A stretch of DNA of 64,000 bases from Falsochrobactrum shanghaiense (GTDB lineage: Bacteria; Pseudomonadota; Alphaproteobacteria; Rhizobiales; Rhizobiaceae), in assembly GCF_003149535.1 (NCBI RefSeq), contig NZ_QGDB01000001.1:434001-498000 (forward strand), given 5' to 3'. The notes below the pieces were generated by a model. It had not been told where the DNA came from. It ran no database searches and saw nothing but the letters and a program-made list of their open reading frames with translations. The translations under genes were made by a program, and so were the position numbers. Below, piece by piece: positions 39,701 through 47,640 of this stretch (position 1 is its first letter; each line of letters starts with the position of its first letter).

Positions 39701-41454
39701 TTGGCGGTAATTTCGCTCAAGTCATTGCCGATACGGAAATCGCGCGCCGAAAACCCTTGCGTGCTCCGACCCAGATTGCCGCTGAGGTTGACGTCACCGT
39801 CAAGAATATTATCGACAGCCTGTGTTCCGGTGCGCATGTTCTGCGCCGTGCCGTCGAGGTCGAGCTGGAACGCGCCGCTGACCGGATAGACCGTGCCCGA
39901 CGCCTTGACATCGATGCTGCCCGCCAGATCGCGTCCGGCGAGTGAGGCATAGGGAGCAAGGCTGGCTATTTTTGCGATAATATCGCCGTTAAAGGCCGCA
40001 TTGGCGATATTGCCCTGAAGCGCCAGACCAAGCCCATTGCCTTCAATATTGACATTGGCAAGCTCCACCGGGGTTCCGGTGCGCCAGCCGCCGGCAATGG
40101 CAAGCTTGATGCTATTGCCCAAAGCTTCGGCAATTTTTGCATCGGGCGAGGAAATGCCGTCCACGCCGCCATTCACATTGAAGGTGATATGGCGGTTCAG
40201 CGGATCATTGAGATTTTCAGCGACCCCGCCCATATCCAGCGCAATCGAGGATGCCGAAACCTGCGCATTCTCAAAACCGGAAATGGCCAGCGTGCCTGTC
40301 CAGTCATTGGTCGGCCGATCACCATAGGCGATCTGGAAACGGGCATCGGCAATGGATGTCTCGCCGCCCTTGACCGGCAAAAGCACACGATCCTTGCTGT
40401 CATCCTTGATGGAAGCGTCAAGACGCAGCCGGTTCAGAAAGCCGTCATTGCCCGCTTCAGCCGAAGCCTTCACGTTCAGCGCAGCGCTGGTCAGCGCCAG
40501 ATCGTCAAGACGAAAGCCGCCTGCATCCTTGAGCAGGCCATTTGCCGAAAGCACGGTTTGCGCACCGAAGAATTCACGGAATTCCGCCGGAACCAGCGTC
40601 GCGACCGGCCCTTCGAGGCCAGCCACGAATACGCGTCCATCGCCCTTCCGCTGCAAGGTGAAGCCGCCGGTAAGAGTGCGATTGTGATCGGTATCCAGCG
40701 CCAGATCGATTTTCAGATCATCGAGCGTGCCGCTTCCGGTCACGGCAAGATCGACCGGCGGGTAGCCCGGCAGATTGAGCAGGTTGGCGACGATGCCATT
40801 GGCCGGTTCGGACACTTTCAGGTCGAGATCGAGCTTCTGGTCGGCATTGGCATAGGCTGCGCGCAGCACGAAAGAGCCGCCCGGCCCATCAAGGCGCGTA
40901 ATGTCAAAGGCGGAATCGAGCGATCCATCGGCCAGCGACAGATTGCCATTGAGCGAGACTTCCGATTCAAGCCCGAAGATTTCCGCGCCAAAATGCAGCC
41001 GCGCCACTTCAAGCTGGTCGATATTTATGGAAATCGGCAATTCAGGCAGGCTGAAGCTGGAAGATTCGGGCGACGGCAGGCTGGTATCCGGCAGGGGCTT
41101 GCGCACAAGGTCGATGCGCTCGGCGACGAGCGACTGGACGCTCAGCCGTCCGGTGAAAAGCGCCAGACGGCTCCAGTTCAGCTTTGCATTTTCAATGCGC
41201 AGCCATACGCCTTCGCGGTCGGCAACCGTAATGGAGCCGACTGTTGCTTCAGACGAGAGCAGGCCGCTTATGCCGGAAATGGAAATGCGTCGGTTGGGCG
41301 CGGAAAGCTGATTTTCCACGAAAGACAGAAAATAGGACTGTTCTTCCTCCGCCTGTTCTTGGGCCTGTCCCTGGACCTGTTCCTGGGCCCGTTCTTGGGC
41401 AATGGCCGGAACCGCAAACAAAAGGAGGGCGAGGATTGCAAGTAATCTGGTCAA
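36796..41454 (-). CDS. tamB: TamB (MapB) translocation and assembly module protein
   Basis: The 1552-residue AsmA/TamB-type protein has an N-terminal signal or anchor (LLAILALLLFAVPAIA). A very long beta-rich groove-like region follows, and the C-terminal DUF490 domain is intact (GRIGILGQRITFDEGNVTLVGDLNPQL, then SLGELSAFQIAQLAAAAAELAG, ending GSDGDSSAGIFFERDY). Together with TamA it spans the periplasm and supports outer-membrane protein insertion and lipid transfer; the Brucella orthologue is called MapB. It overlaps the tamA stop by four bases. A four-unit 12-base repeat lies just after the signal region. Confidence 0.94.
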   Translation of the reverse strand: MTRLLAILALLLFAVPAIAQERAQEQVQGQAQEQAEEEQSYFLSFVENQLSAPNRRISISGISGLLSSEATVGSITVADREGVWLRIENAKLNWSRLALFTGRLSVQSLVAERIDLVRKPLPDTSLPSPESSSFSLPELPISINIDQLEVARLHFGAEIFGLESEVSLNGNLSLADGSLDSAFDITRLDGPGGSFVLRAAYANADQKLDLDLKVSEPANGIVANLLNLPGYPPVDLAVTGSGTLDDLKIDLALDTDHNRTLTGGFTLQRKGDGRVFVAGLEGPVATLVPAEFREFFGAQTVLSANGLLKDAGGFRLDDLALTSAALNVKASAEAGNDGFLNRLRLDASIKDDSKDRVLLPVKGGETSIADARFQIAYGDRPTNDWTGTLAISGFENAQVSASSIALDMGGVAENLNDPLNRHITFNVNGGVDGISSPDAKIAEALGNSIKLAIAGGWRTGTPVELANVNIEGNGLGLALQGNIANAAFNGDIIAKIASLAPYASLAGRDLAGSIDVKASGTVYPVSGAFQLDLDGTAQNMRTGTQAVDNILDGDVNLSGNLGRSTQGFSARDFRIGNDLSEITANGSFASDKADFDFGVMLSDLSLLSDKASGRMTIKGSARGDDKLIALALRADAPQGTLAGRKLSEGALDFNAMLDGNAKTGASVSGRLAGQALLNGDRVDLGTVIDIANDEKRFTDLIFNAGGAHLSGNLTQTPEGLFTGQLKLDAPDISTAAALFLAQATGTANADIELSAEGERQNARVRADARNVKVNDNHIASADIALTASDLFGVPTVDGNAAARDIMAGTFGIDSFDAQANATGSKTDFSVSTKLKIGTLANASGSLQPKDGGFELALASADVRQDTLAANLAAPATLTMKGSEISFGDIVVNTGDGQVRVNGSVADRLDLAVAITNLPLALANTFRPELGLGGTVNGTARITGTRDVPDIAFDMSARDVIAAELRNQGIAALNADARGTSNNNRLNVDAHVTGGGGIDLRASGGVPLDQGELALDVNLANLPLAALNGAVKGQDLAGNVTGTARVTGPLTNPSATFDLRGSGLAAKPLRDNGLAPLTLQAAGSYAARAIDLSSLSVDGPQGLNVTANGKVPFSGQGLGVNVTGNVPLVLANRFLADRGGQASGTLSLTASVSGGLDRPQLRGMFSTTGAQFIDPETNLRVTNINVMGSMEGETITLRQVNGTFGGGGTISATGTISTNAAASFPADITVKLDRARYADGKLVVATVDGTISVKGPLMRDPLISGRIDVDRAEISVPENLGGGATYVPVRHINTPKDVQITLDRAKAEERGSNVPTPTARPNMPRLDVLVSAPNQIFVRGRGLDTELGGRVRLTGPVTNIQPVGAFDLIRGRIGILGQRITFDEGNVTLVGDLNPQLHFVARTEGSDITAIVTVTGTVDNLNIVFSSSPELPQDEVLAHLIFNRSLGELSAFQIAQLAAAAAELAGGSNNSLISKLRQGVGLDDIDVVTNDKGETAVRAGRYIRDNIYLGVEAGAGGDTKGTVNLDISRSLKVKGALGSDGDSSAGIFFERDY
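41353..41400. repeat. 12-base tandem repeat inside tamB
   Basis: Four degenerate units: CTGTTCTTGGGC, CTGTCCCTGGAC, CTGTTCCTGGGC and CCGTTCTTGGGC. On the coding (minus) strand they encode Ala/Val-Gln-Glu/Gly-Gln/Arg tetrapeptides just after the TamB signal sequence. The units are in frame (multiples of three), so copy-number change would lengthen or shorten a flexible linker without breaking the gene. Confidence 0.75.
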
Positions 41455-43418
41455 AACGCCTGTCCTATGCCGACATAGAATGCATAGCTCGGATCGCCCG
41501 AGCGGCGGTTAAGCGGAACGGCCACGTCGAGCCGGATCGGGCCAAGGCCGGTCAGGTAGCGCAGGCCGAGACCGGTTCCCAAGCGCATTTCTTCCGAAAA
41601 ATCCGGGAAGGATTGCTCGCCGACATAACCGGCATCGAGGAATGCCACAGCGCCGATGGAATCGGTGACGCGCGCGCGCACCTCGCCCGAAGCCTCGACC
41701 AGAGAACGTCCGCCGATCACGTCGCCGGTCGATGTTTCCACCCCGATGCCGCGATAGGAATAGCCGCGCACGGAGCCGCCGCCGCCAGCCAGAAACACCT
41801 GATTGGGCGGCAGGTCTTCGATTGATGCGCCGACAATGGAGCCGACTTTCACGCGGCCAGCCAAAATGACGCGATCCGTCTCGCCAAAGCCATAATAGGT
41901 CCGGCCTTCGGCAGTGAAGCGGGTGGCAAAGTTACCGCGCTGGAATTCATAGAAAGGCTGGATATTGCCTTCCAGATAGACACCGGAACTGGGGTCTGGC
42001 TTATTGTTGCGGTCGTCATAGATGACGCCCGCCTCAAGCCCGCCGGTGGTGAATTCACGCTTGCCGAAAAAATCGTCGTCGAAGCGGCCATGGCTTGCTT
42101 TGGCGTAGATATTTGCCGAAAGCTCTTCACTAAAGATATGCGTGAAGCCGACCTTCGCATTGACCGAAGTTTCGGTATAGGCGTCCAGCACTTCGCGTTT
42201 GGCATCGAGCGCCGCGACAAAATCCGTATCCGGCGTGAAGACGCCGGGCTTTGCGAAACTTGCGCCAAGAAGATAGGTATAATTGGCCGGATCGAAGGAA
42301 TTGTCCTGCGATCCGCCGATACCGCTGACCTTGGCGTCAAAACGCAGGCGCTCGCCCCTGCCGAACAGGTTGCGATGCATCCAGTAACCGGTGACGCCGA
42401 AACCATCGAGGGTGGAATATTCAACACCAGCGCCGATCCGGCGCGGCTTTCGTTCCTGAACATTGAGCGTGATGGGCAAAGTACCATCCGGCTCGATCGC
42501 CTCTGCTTCCTCGAAATTCATCGCGCGGAAGACTTCCATGCGTCCGAGACGCTTTTTTGCGCGTTCTATATCGTCGGGATCATATTCCTGTCCCGGCTTC
42601 AATCCGGTCATCCATGCGATGAATTGCGGGTCGAGCCGCGCCGTGCCCACCACGCTGACCGGCCCGTAATGCGCTTTGCGGCCCGGATCGAGTCCTATAT
42701 CCGCCGAAATACGATTATCGGCATGATCGGCGACGATGTCCTCGCTCGTCACACGGGCTTTCGCGTAACCCTGATGGCGCCATGCCTCCACGGCGAGGCG
42801 CTCGGCTTTCAGGATTGTCGTCGACCGCGCTACCTCGCCCGGCGCAAAACCCGCATCCTGCGGCGATTGCACCTTGTCGCGCCGGTCGGTGGGCGGCGGG
42901 GCTATATTGGAAATCGCGGTGCGCGAGAACAGGAATTGCGGACCCGGATCGACGGAAATATCGATTTTGGCATTATCGGGAATAGCCGCGTCGACAGGAA
43001 TATCATTGGCTTCCTGCCCGCCCACCCTGATGGATATGGTGCCGCCATAGCGGCCCTGATCATAAAGTGCAGCCAGAATACGCCGGTAATCGCCGCGCGC
43101 CTTGGCCAGCAGCCCTGCCGAACCGGAGGCGGGACGATCCTCGTCGGCAACCAGCCCCGATGCGCCTTCGATAACGGATTTCAGATCCGCCTGTGTGCCA
43201 TCGGCATTGGTGCGGTTGCCCGTCATCTCGACATTGACGGAATATTTCAGGGGATCGGCAATGACCGCATCGGCGTCATCCTTCTTCGCTTCCCCCCAAA
43301 GGCGGACACCAAAGATTTCAAACGCTGCGGCGGACGAAAGGGAAGCTGTAGAAAAACAGGCCGTCAACAACAGTGCGGCAATATTGCGTCCTATTATCGT
43401 CCTGTTACTGCACATCAT
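41451..43418 (-). CDS. tamA: TamA outer-membrane protein (BamA/Omp85 family)
   Basis: Outer-membrane partner of TamB. The 655-residue product has a signal sequence (NIAALLLTACFSTASLSSAAA), POTRA domains (about 40-300, with SKVIE-like DLKSVIEGASGL and GPVSVVGTARLDPQFIAWM), and a C-terminal Omp85 beta-barrel with RLRFDAKVSG and GGGGSVRGYSYRGIG (the VRGY/F lid motif), ending in YVGIGQAF with terminal Phe. The start at 43418 is favoured by the signal sequence; an upstream in-frame start at 43478 is less likely. Confidence 0.94.
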   Translation of the reverse strand: MMCSNRTIIGRNIAALLLTACFSTASLSSAAAFEIFGVRLWGEAKKDDADAVIADPLKYSVNVEMTGNRTNADGTQADLKSVIEGASGLVADEDRPASGSAGLLAKARGDYRRILAALYDQGRYGGTISIRVGGQEANDIPVDAAIPDNAKIDISVDPGPQFLFSRTAISNIAPPPTDRRDKVQSPQDAGFAPGEVARSTTILKAERLAVEAWRHQGYAKARVTSEDIVADHADNRISADIGLDPGRKAHYGPVSVVGTARLDPQFIAWMTGLKPGQEYDPDDIERAKKRLGRMEVFRAMNFEEAEAIEPDGTLPITLNVQERKPRRIGAGVEYSTLDGFGVTGYWMHRNLFGRGERLRFDAKVSGIGGSQDNSFDPANYTYLLGASFAKPGVFTPDTDFVAALDAKREVLDAYTETSVNAKVGFTHIFSEELSANIYAKASHGRFDDDFFGKREFTTGGLEAGVIYDDRNNKPDPSSGVYLEGNIQPFYEFQRGNFATRFTAEGRTYYGFGETDRVILAGRVKVGSIVGASIEDLPPNQVFLAGGGGSVRGYSYRGIGVETSTGDVIGGRSLVEASGEVRARVTDSIGAVAFLDAGYVGEQSFPDFSEEMRLGTGLGLRYLTGLGPIRLDVAVPLNRRSGDPSYAFYVGIGQAF

Positions 43419-43626
43419 ACGCGCTACTTGTCCAGTTCTCGTTCCGTGGCCGTCTGGGCAGCGCCCCGCCTCCCCCAATCCCAGGACGATTCAGGGATTA
43501 TCACAGTGCAGACAGAACGCCAAGCATCAACCCAAACGACTTCCGCCCCAAGCACAATCGAGAGGCGGCAAGTGGCATTTATTGTAAATCAATTGAGTCA
43601 ATGGAGCGTTAATACACCAATTGATT

Positions 43627-43700
43627 GCGGCCTGCCGGGAGGAGGAGGTTCCGGCAGGCCGCGGATCAGGTCATTGGGGAGGGGGAGAAAATGACCTGAT
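43627..43700 (-). ncRNA. Tandem hairpins with anti-Shine-Dalgarno-like loops, 3' of the SH3 gene
   Basis: Read on the minus strand, two perfect stems stand in tandem, 34 bases past the SH3 gene stop. Stem one pairs 43665-43675 with 43690-43700 (11 base pairs, loop TTCTCCCCCTCCCC). Stem two pairs 43627-43638 with 43651-43662 (12 base pairs, loop AACCTCCTCCTC). The loops resemble the 3' end of 16S rRNA (ACCUCCU). Rhizobial and Rhodobacter small RNAs with C-rich loops have this design. No T-run follows stem two, so the transcript end is unclear. Candidate only. Confidence 0.55.
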
Positions 43701-43734
43701 ACTGATGACGGGTTATGCGTTTTCTCTAAAAATA

Positions 43735-44322
43735 TTACCGTCCTGCATGTTCCGCGCGCATAGGACGATGAAACGGCCGCAGACCGCCCGGCCCTATCAC
43801 CGGTCCCGGTCCCCAATAGGGGCGCGGTCCCCAATGCGGGCCACCATGCGGCTCCCAATGCGACGGGCTCCAATGCGGATGCGGGCGCCAGTTTGGGCCC
43901 CAGCCATGCCTTCGATAAGGAACGCAGCCGGAAGCCATGCAGGGCCGATAGTAACCCCGGCCCCGGTCAGAATAGCCGGAACCGAAAAACAGCGTAATCG
44001 CCGGCGGCGCCGCATAAGGGGGCGCAATGGGGGCAGGTGCAACGGGCTGCGCACCGATATGGACATAGCGCGCAGAAACCCAGCCAAGATAGCCACGGTT
44101 CCCGACCTGACACCAGTTGCCCCGGCATCGCCCTACATCAACCCAGCTTCCCGCGGGAAGCGTCGCCACCCGCCCATAGTTCACCCCCGGACCGCCGCGG
44201 ACATTCACATTGGCCGTTACTACGCCGGGCGCTGCCTGGACCACGGCAGGCAAAGCCACCATCGCCGCAAGAAATGCAGGAATAAACAATCTATTATTAA
44301 GAGTTTTCTTAATTAAATTCAT
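43735..44322 (-). CDS. Secreted bacterial SH3 domain protein with Trp/His/Pro-rich tail
   Basis: The 195-residue product has a signal peptide (cleavage after VQA, about residue 30), a bacterial SH3 domain (about 32-90: VVTANVNVRGGPGVNYGRVATLPAGSWVDV ... GNRGYLGWVSARYV), and a low-complexity tail rich in Trp, His, Pro, Gly and Arg (about 120-195). SH3_3 domains usually bind cell-wall peptides. The AT-rich region upstream (44323-44480) probably holds its promoter. Two C-rich-loop hairpin elements bracket the gene. Confidence 0.82.
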   Translation of the reverse strand: MNLIKKTLNNRLFIPAFLAAMVALPAVVQAAPGVVTANVNVRGGPGVNYGRVATLPAGSWVDVGRCRGNWCQVGNRGYLGWVSARYVHIGAQPVAPAPIAPPYAAPPAITLFFGSGYSDRGRGYYRPCMASGCVPYRRHGWGPNWRPHPHWSPSHWEPHGGPHWGPRPYWGPGPVIGPGGLRPFHRPMRAEHAGR

Positions 44323-44490
44323 TGAATAAACTCCTGATTAAAAAATAAATATTTAGAATAAAAACATTATTGACCATATGCATTTTATCTATATTTCAAT
44401 CAACAGCAAATATATTTTCATTATATGGTAAATACTATATTCAAATCGGAATTTTTATTACCAAATCCCCATATCATTAATATGAACCGC

Positions 44491-44525
44491 AAATAAAAAG
44501 GCGCCCCGGTCGAAACCGGAGCGCC
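44491..44525 (-). terminator. Intrinsic terminator of the cyoABCD operon
   Basis: GGCGCTCCGGT (44525-44515) and ACCGGGGCGCC (44510-44500) pair on the minus strand with one mismatch around TTCG, followed by TTTTTATTT. It ends the cyo transcript and the candidate small RNA immediately upstream. Confidence 0.9.
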
Positions 44526-44565
44526 GTGCGGCTTTCAGGAGGGGGAGAGGGAGGAAAAAGCCGCA
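44491..44565 (-). ncRNA. Hairpin with anti-Shine-Dalgarno-like loop plus terminator, 3' of cyoD
   Basis: Read on the minus strand and starting 18 bases past the cyoD stop, TGCGGCTTT (44557-44565) pairs with AAAGCCGCA (44527-44535) around a 21-base loop composed almost only of C and T (contains CCTCCCTCTCCCCCTCC). An intrinsic terminator follows. The layout of a C-rich-loop hairpin plus terminator at the 3' end of an operon fits a 3'UTR-derived small RNA of the type known in alphaproteobacteria. Whether it is released or independently transcribed cannot be told from sequence. Confidence 0.6.
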
Positions 44566-44583
44566 GGTTGGGCCGCCAGAACC

Positions 44584-44949
44584 TTATGGCAGATTGCGCG
44601 CCGCTTCCGGCGTCATATGCATCGGCATCATATTGGTATCGAGGTGATGCATGACCCAGATGGAGCCTGCCAGCACGATGGCCAGAATGATGACCGTGAA
44701 AATGAGCGCGAGGATATTCCAGCCGTTCTCGGACTTCGGATCCAGATGCAGGAAATAGACCAGATGCACGAGAATCTGAACGACAGCGATGCCCAGAACG
44801 ATGGCGGCTGTGGTTGCAGGCGTGAAATAACCGTTCATCGCCAGCATGAAAGGAACGACGGTGAGAACGAGGGCCAGCACGAAGCCTGTCAGATAGGTCT
44901 TCAGGCTTCCGTGTGCGGCTTGATCGTGTGTTTCGTGTGCAGAACTCAT
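44584..44949 (-). CDS. cyoD: Cytochrome o ubiquinol oxidase subunit IV CyoD
   Basis: Small membrane subunit that assists CuB binding in the bo3 oxidase. The 121-residue product has three helices and family motifs SLKTYLTGFVLALVLTVVPF and VQILVHLVYFLHLD. The ATG at 44949 overlaps the cyoC stop by one base (TGATG) and gives the usual N-terminus; a longer reading from 45030 is rejected. Confidence 0.95.
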   Translation of the reverse strand: MSSAHETHDQAAHGSLKTYLTGFVLALVLTVVPFMLAMNGYFTPATTAAIVLGIAVVQILVHLVYFLHLDPKSENGWNILALIFTVIILAIVLAGSIWVMHHLDTNMMPMHMTPEAARNLP

Positions 44950-45578
44950 CACAGTACACCCAGCAGATAGACAAGGGTAAAGACGCCGATCCAGATGATG
45001 TCGAGGAAGTGCCAGAAGAGGCTGAGACACATCACGCGCGTCCGGTTCTTTTCGGTCAGGCCATCGCGAAGAAGCTGGCCAGTGAGCACCAGAATCCAGA
45101 TCAGGCCCGAGGTAATATGAATGCCGTGCGTTCCGACTAGCGTGAAAAAGGCTGAAAGGAAGGCGCTGCGGCCCGGTCCGGCATCAATGGAGATCAGGTG
45201 GTGGAATTCATAGATTTCCATCACGAGGAAAGCCGCGCCCAACATGAAGGTGACGCCAAGCCAGCGCAGGACGCCTGCCTTGTTGTTCTTGTACATGGCC
45301 AGCGTCGCCATGCCGTAGGTCACGCTGGAGACGAGCAGGATCATGGTTTCGACCAGCACGAATTGCAGGTCGAACAGTTCGCGACCGGTCGGGCCGCCCG
45401 CAAACTGATGCGCCAGAACGGCATAGGTTGCAAAAAGTCCCGAGAAGAGGACGCAGTCGCTCATCAGGTAGATCCAGAAGCCGACCAATGTGGTCGACCC
45501 TGCATCATGATGATCCTCGTGAACCGGATTTTCATTGCCGCCCTTGAAGGGCAAAGCGGTATTGGTGGCAGCGCTCAT
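44949..45578 (-). CDS. cyoC: Cytochrome o ubiquinol oxidase subunit III CyoC
   Basis: The 209-residue heme-copper oxidase subunit III has five helices and conserved [39 protein letters not shown] and [16 protein letters not shown]. It lies three bases after cyoB and overlaps cyoD by one base, so the three are translationally linked. Confidence 0.96.
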   Translation of the reverse strand: MSAATNTALPFKGGNENPVHEDHHDAGSTTLVGFWIYLMSDCVLFSGLFATYAVLAHQFAGGPTGRELFDLQFVLVETMILLVSSVTYGMATLAMYKNNKAGVLRWLGVTFMLGAAFLVMEIYEFHHLISIDAGPGRSAFLSAFFTLVGTHGIHITSGLIWILVLTGQLLRDGLTEKNRTRVMCLSLFWHFLDIIWIGVFTLVYLLGVL

Positions 45579-45581
45579 GGA

Positions 45582-47561
45582 TCAGGCCTCCTGAGCAAGC
45601 AGTTGCCGGGTGCGGGCATCTTCGATGCGCTGCACTTCCTCGGCCGGGACATAGAAATCCCTGTCATTGTTGAAGGAGTGGGCGATGGCGACGGCCAGAA
45701 CGCCCAGCGATGAGGCAATCGCCAGCCACCAGATATGCCAGACCAAGGCGAAACCGAGCGGAATGGTCAGCATGCCGATGATGAAGCCCGTGCCGGTGTT
45801 CCTGGGCATGTGGATGCGGGCAAAACCCGTCGTGCGGCGCACGTAATCGTTCTGCTTCATATCCCACCAGCCGTCATGATCGCGCACATGCGGGATTTCG
45901 GCGAAATTGTAGAATGGCGGCGGCGAAGACAGCGACCATTCCAGCGTGCGGCCCGTACCCCAGGAATCGCCGTTGGTCTCGCGCAGTTTTTCGCGGTCAC
46001 GAATGGAGATCATGATCTGGAGAACCTGGAAGACGATACCGAGCAGGATGATCGCCACACCGATGGCGGCAACGATCAGGTAGATATGCCAGGCGGGATT
46101 TTCCGTGTGGTTGAGGCGGCGGGTCATGCCCATCAGGCCGAGCACATAGAGCGGCATGAAGGCCATGATGAAGCCGACGAGCCAGCACCAGAAGGCTTTT
46201 TTGCCCAAGCCTTCATGCAGCTTGAAGCCGAAAGCCTTCGGCCACCAGTAGATCAGCCCTGCGAAACAGCCAAACAGCACGCCCGAAATGATGACGTTGT
46301 GGAAATGCGCAATCAGGAAGACCGAATTGTGCAACACGAAGTCGGCAGGCGGAACGGCCAGCAGAACGCCCGTCATGCCGCCGACGACGAAGGTGCACAT
46401 GAAACCGATGGTCCACATGACCGGCGTTTCGAGCCGCACGCGCCCCTTATACATGGTGAAGAGCCAGTTGAAGACCTTCGCCCCCGTGGGGATGGCGATG
46501 ATCATGGTTGCAACACCGAAGAAGGCATTCACGCTCGCGCCGCCACCCATGGTGAAGAAGTGGTGCACCCAGACGAGGAACGACAGAACGGTGATCGCCA
46601 GCGTTGCGTAGACCATCGACGTATAGCCGAAAAGGCGTTTGCGTGAGAAGGTCGCGATGATTTCGGAGAATACGCCGAAGCAGGGCAGGACCAGAATATA
46701 GACTTCCGGGTGGCCCCAGATCCAGATGAGGTTGACATACATCATCGGATTGCCACCGGAATCATTGGTGAAGAAGTGGAAATCCAGATAACGATCGAGC
46801 GTCAGCAGCGAAAGCGTGACGGTGAGGATCGGGAAGGCTGCGACAATCAGAATGTTGGCGCAGAGCGCGGTCCAGGTGAAAACCGGAACCTGCATCATGC
46901 CCATGCCGGGCGCGCGCATCTTGATGATCGTGGTAATCAGATTGACGCCGGAAAGCAGCGTGCCCATGCCGGAAATCTGCAAGGCCCACAAATAGTAATC
47001 CATTCCGACATCGGGACTGAACTCCTTGCCCGAAAGCGGCGGATAGGCCAGCCAGCCGGTCTTGGCGAATTCACCGACACCAAGCGAGATATTGATGAGA
47101 ATGGCGCCTGCAACGGTAAGCCAGAAGCTCAGCGAGTTGAGATAGGGAAACGCCACATCGCGCGCGCCGATCTGGAGCGGCACGGCGAAGTTCATCAGGC
47201 CGACGATGAAAGGCATCGCCACGAAGAAGATCATGATCACGCCATGGGCGGTAAAGATCTGGTCGTAGTGATGGGGCGGCAGAAAGCCTTCATTGGCGCC
47301 GGAGGCCATGGCCTGCTGGGCACGCATCATCACGGCGTCCGAGAAGCCGCGGAACAGCATCACGAAGGCCAGAATGATATACATGATGCCGATGCGCTTG
47401 TGATCGACGGAGGTGAGCCAGTCGTTCCACAGAACGCCCCACTTGCGATAATAGGTGATGGCTGCGAGAATGGCGAGCCCTCCGCCAGCCACCGCAGCCA
47501 ATGTGACCATGATGATCGGCTCGTGGAAGGGTATCGCTTCGAGCGTAAGTTTTCCGAACAT
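45582..47561 (-). CDS. cyoB: Cytochrome o ubiquinol oxidase subunit I CyoB
   Basis: Catalytic subunit of the bo3-type quinol oxidase, carrying heme b, heme o3 and CuB and pumping protons. The 659-residue product has about 15 helices. Visible are the heme ligand in [15 protein letters not shown], the CuB/Tyr site [14 protein letters not shown] (His-Pro-Glu-Val-Tyr), VWVHHFF with the paired CuB histidines, and the [16 protein letters not shown] heme-ligand region. The length matches E. coli CyoB (663). Confidence 0.97.
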   Translation of the reverse strand: MFGKLTLEAIPFHEPIIMVTLAAVAGGGLAILAAITYYRKWGVLWNDWLTSVDHKRIGIMYIILAFVMLFRGFSDAVMMRAQQAMASGANEGFLPPHHYDQIFTAHGVIMIFFVAMPFIVGLMNFAVPLQIGARDVAFPYLNSLSFWLTVAGAILINISLGVGEFAKTGWLAYPPLSGKEFSPDVGMDYYLWALQISGMGTLLSGVNLITTIIKMRAPGMGMMQVPVFTWTALCANILIVAAFPILTVTLSLLTLDRYLDFHFFTNDSGGNPMMYVNLIWIWGHPEVYILVLPCFGVFSEIIATFSRKRLFGYTSMVYATLAITVLSFLVWVHHFFTMGGGASVNAFFGVATMIIAIPTGAKVFNWLFTMYKGRVRLETPVMWTIGFMCTFVVGGMTGVLLAVPPADFVLHNSVFLIAHFHNVIISGVLFGCFAGLIYWWPKAFGFKLHEGLGKKAFWCWLVGFIMAFMPLYVLGLMGMTRRLNHTENPAWHIYLIVAAIGVAIILLGIVFQVLQIMISIRDREKLRETNGDSWGTGRTLEWSLSSPPPFYNFAEIPHVRDHDGWWDMKQNDYVRRTTGFARIHMPRNTGTGFIIGMLTIPLGFALVWHIWWLAIASSLGVLAVAIAHSFNNDRDFYVPAEEVQRIEDARTRQLLAQEA

Positions 47562-47592
47562 TTCTATTCTTGCTTCGATTGGAGTGCGATCA

Positions 47593-47631
47593 GCCGCAGC
47601 GCCCGGACGTGCTCATCGGGAGCGCTGCGGC
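47593..47631 (-). promoter_or_regulatory. Intercistronic stem-loop between cyoA and cyoB
   Basis: GCCGCAGCGC (47593-47602) and GCGCTGCGGC (47622-47631) pair perfectly (10 base pairs, GC-rich) around a 19-base loop that can form a smaller CCG/CGG stem. It fills half of the 79-base gap between the cyoA stop and the cyoB start. No T-run follows, so it is more likely an mRNA stability or processing element than a terminator. Confidence 0.6.
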
Positions 47632-47640
47632 ATCGGCAAA

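Noticed and set aside
40189..41445. 418-codon open frame opposite the start of tamB
   Set aside because: No recognisable domain, no ribosome-binding site, and wholly inside tamB. Antisense shadow.
42090..43694. 534-codon open frame on the plus strand opposite tamA
   Set aside because: Its product is rich in Arg/His with no family pattern, whereas the minus-strand frame is a complete TamA with POTRA and barrel motifs. It is an antisense shadow of GC-rich coding sequence.
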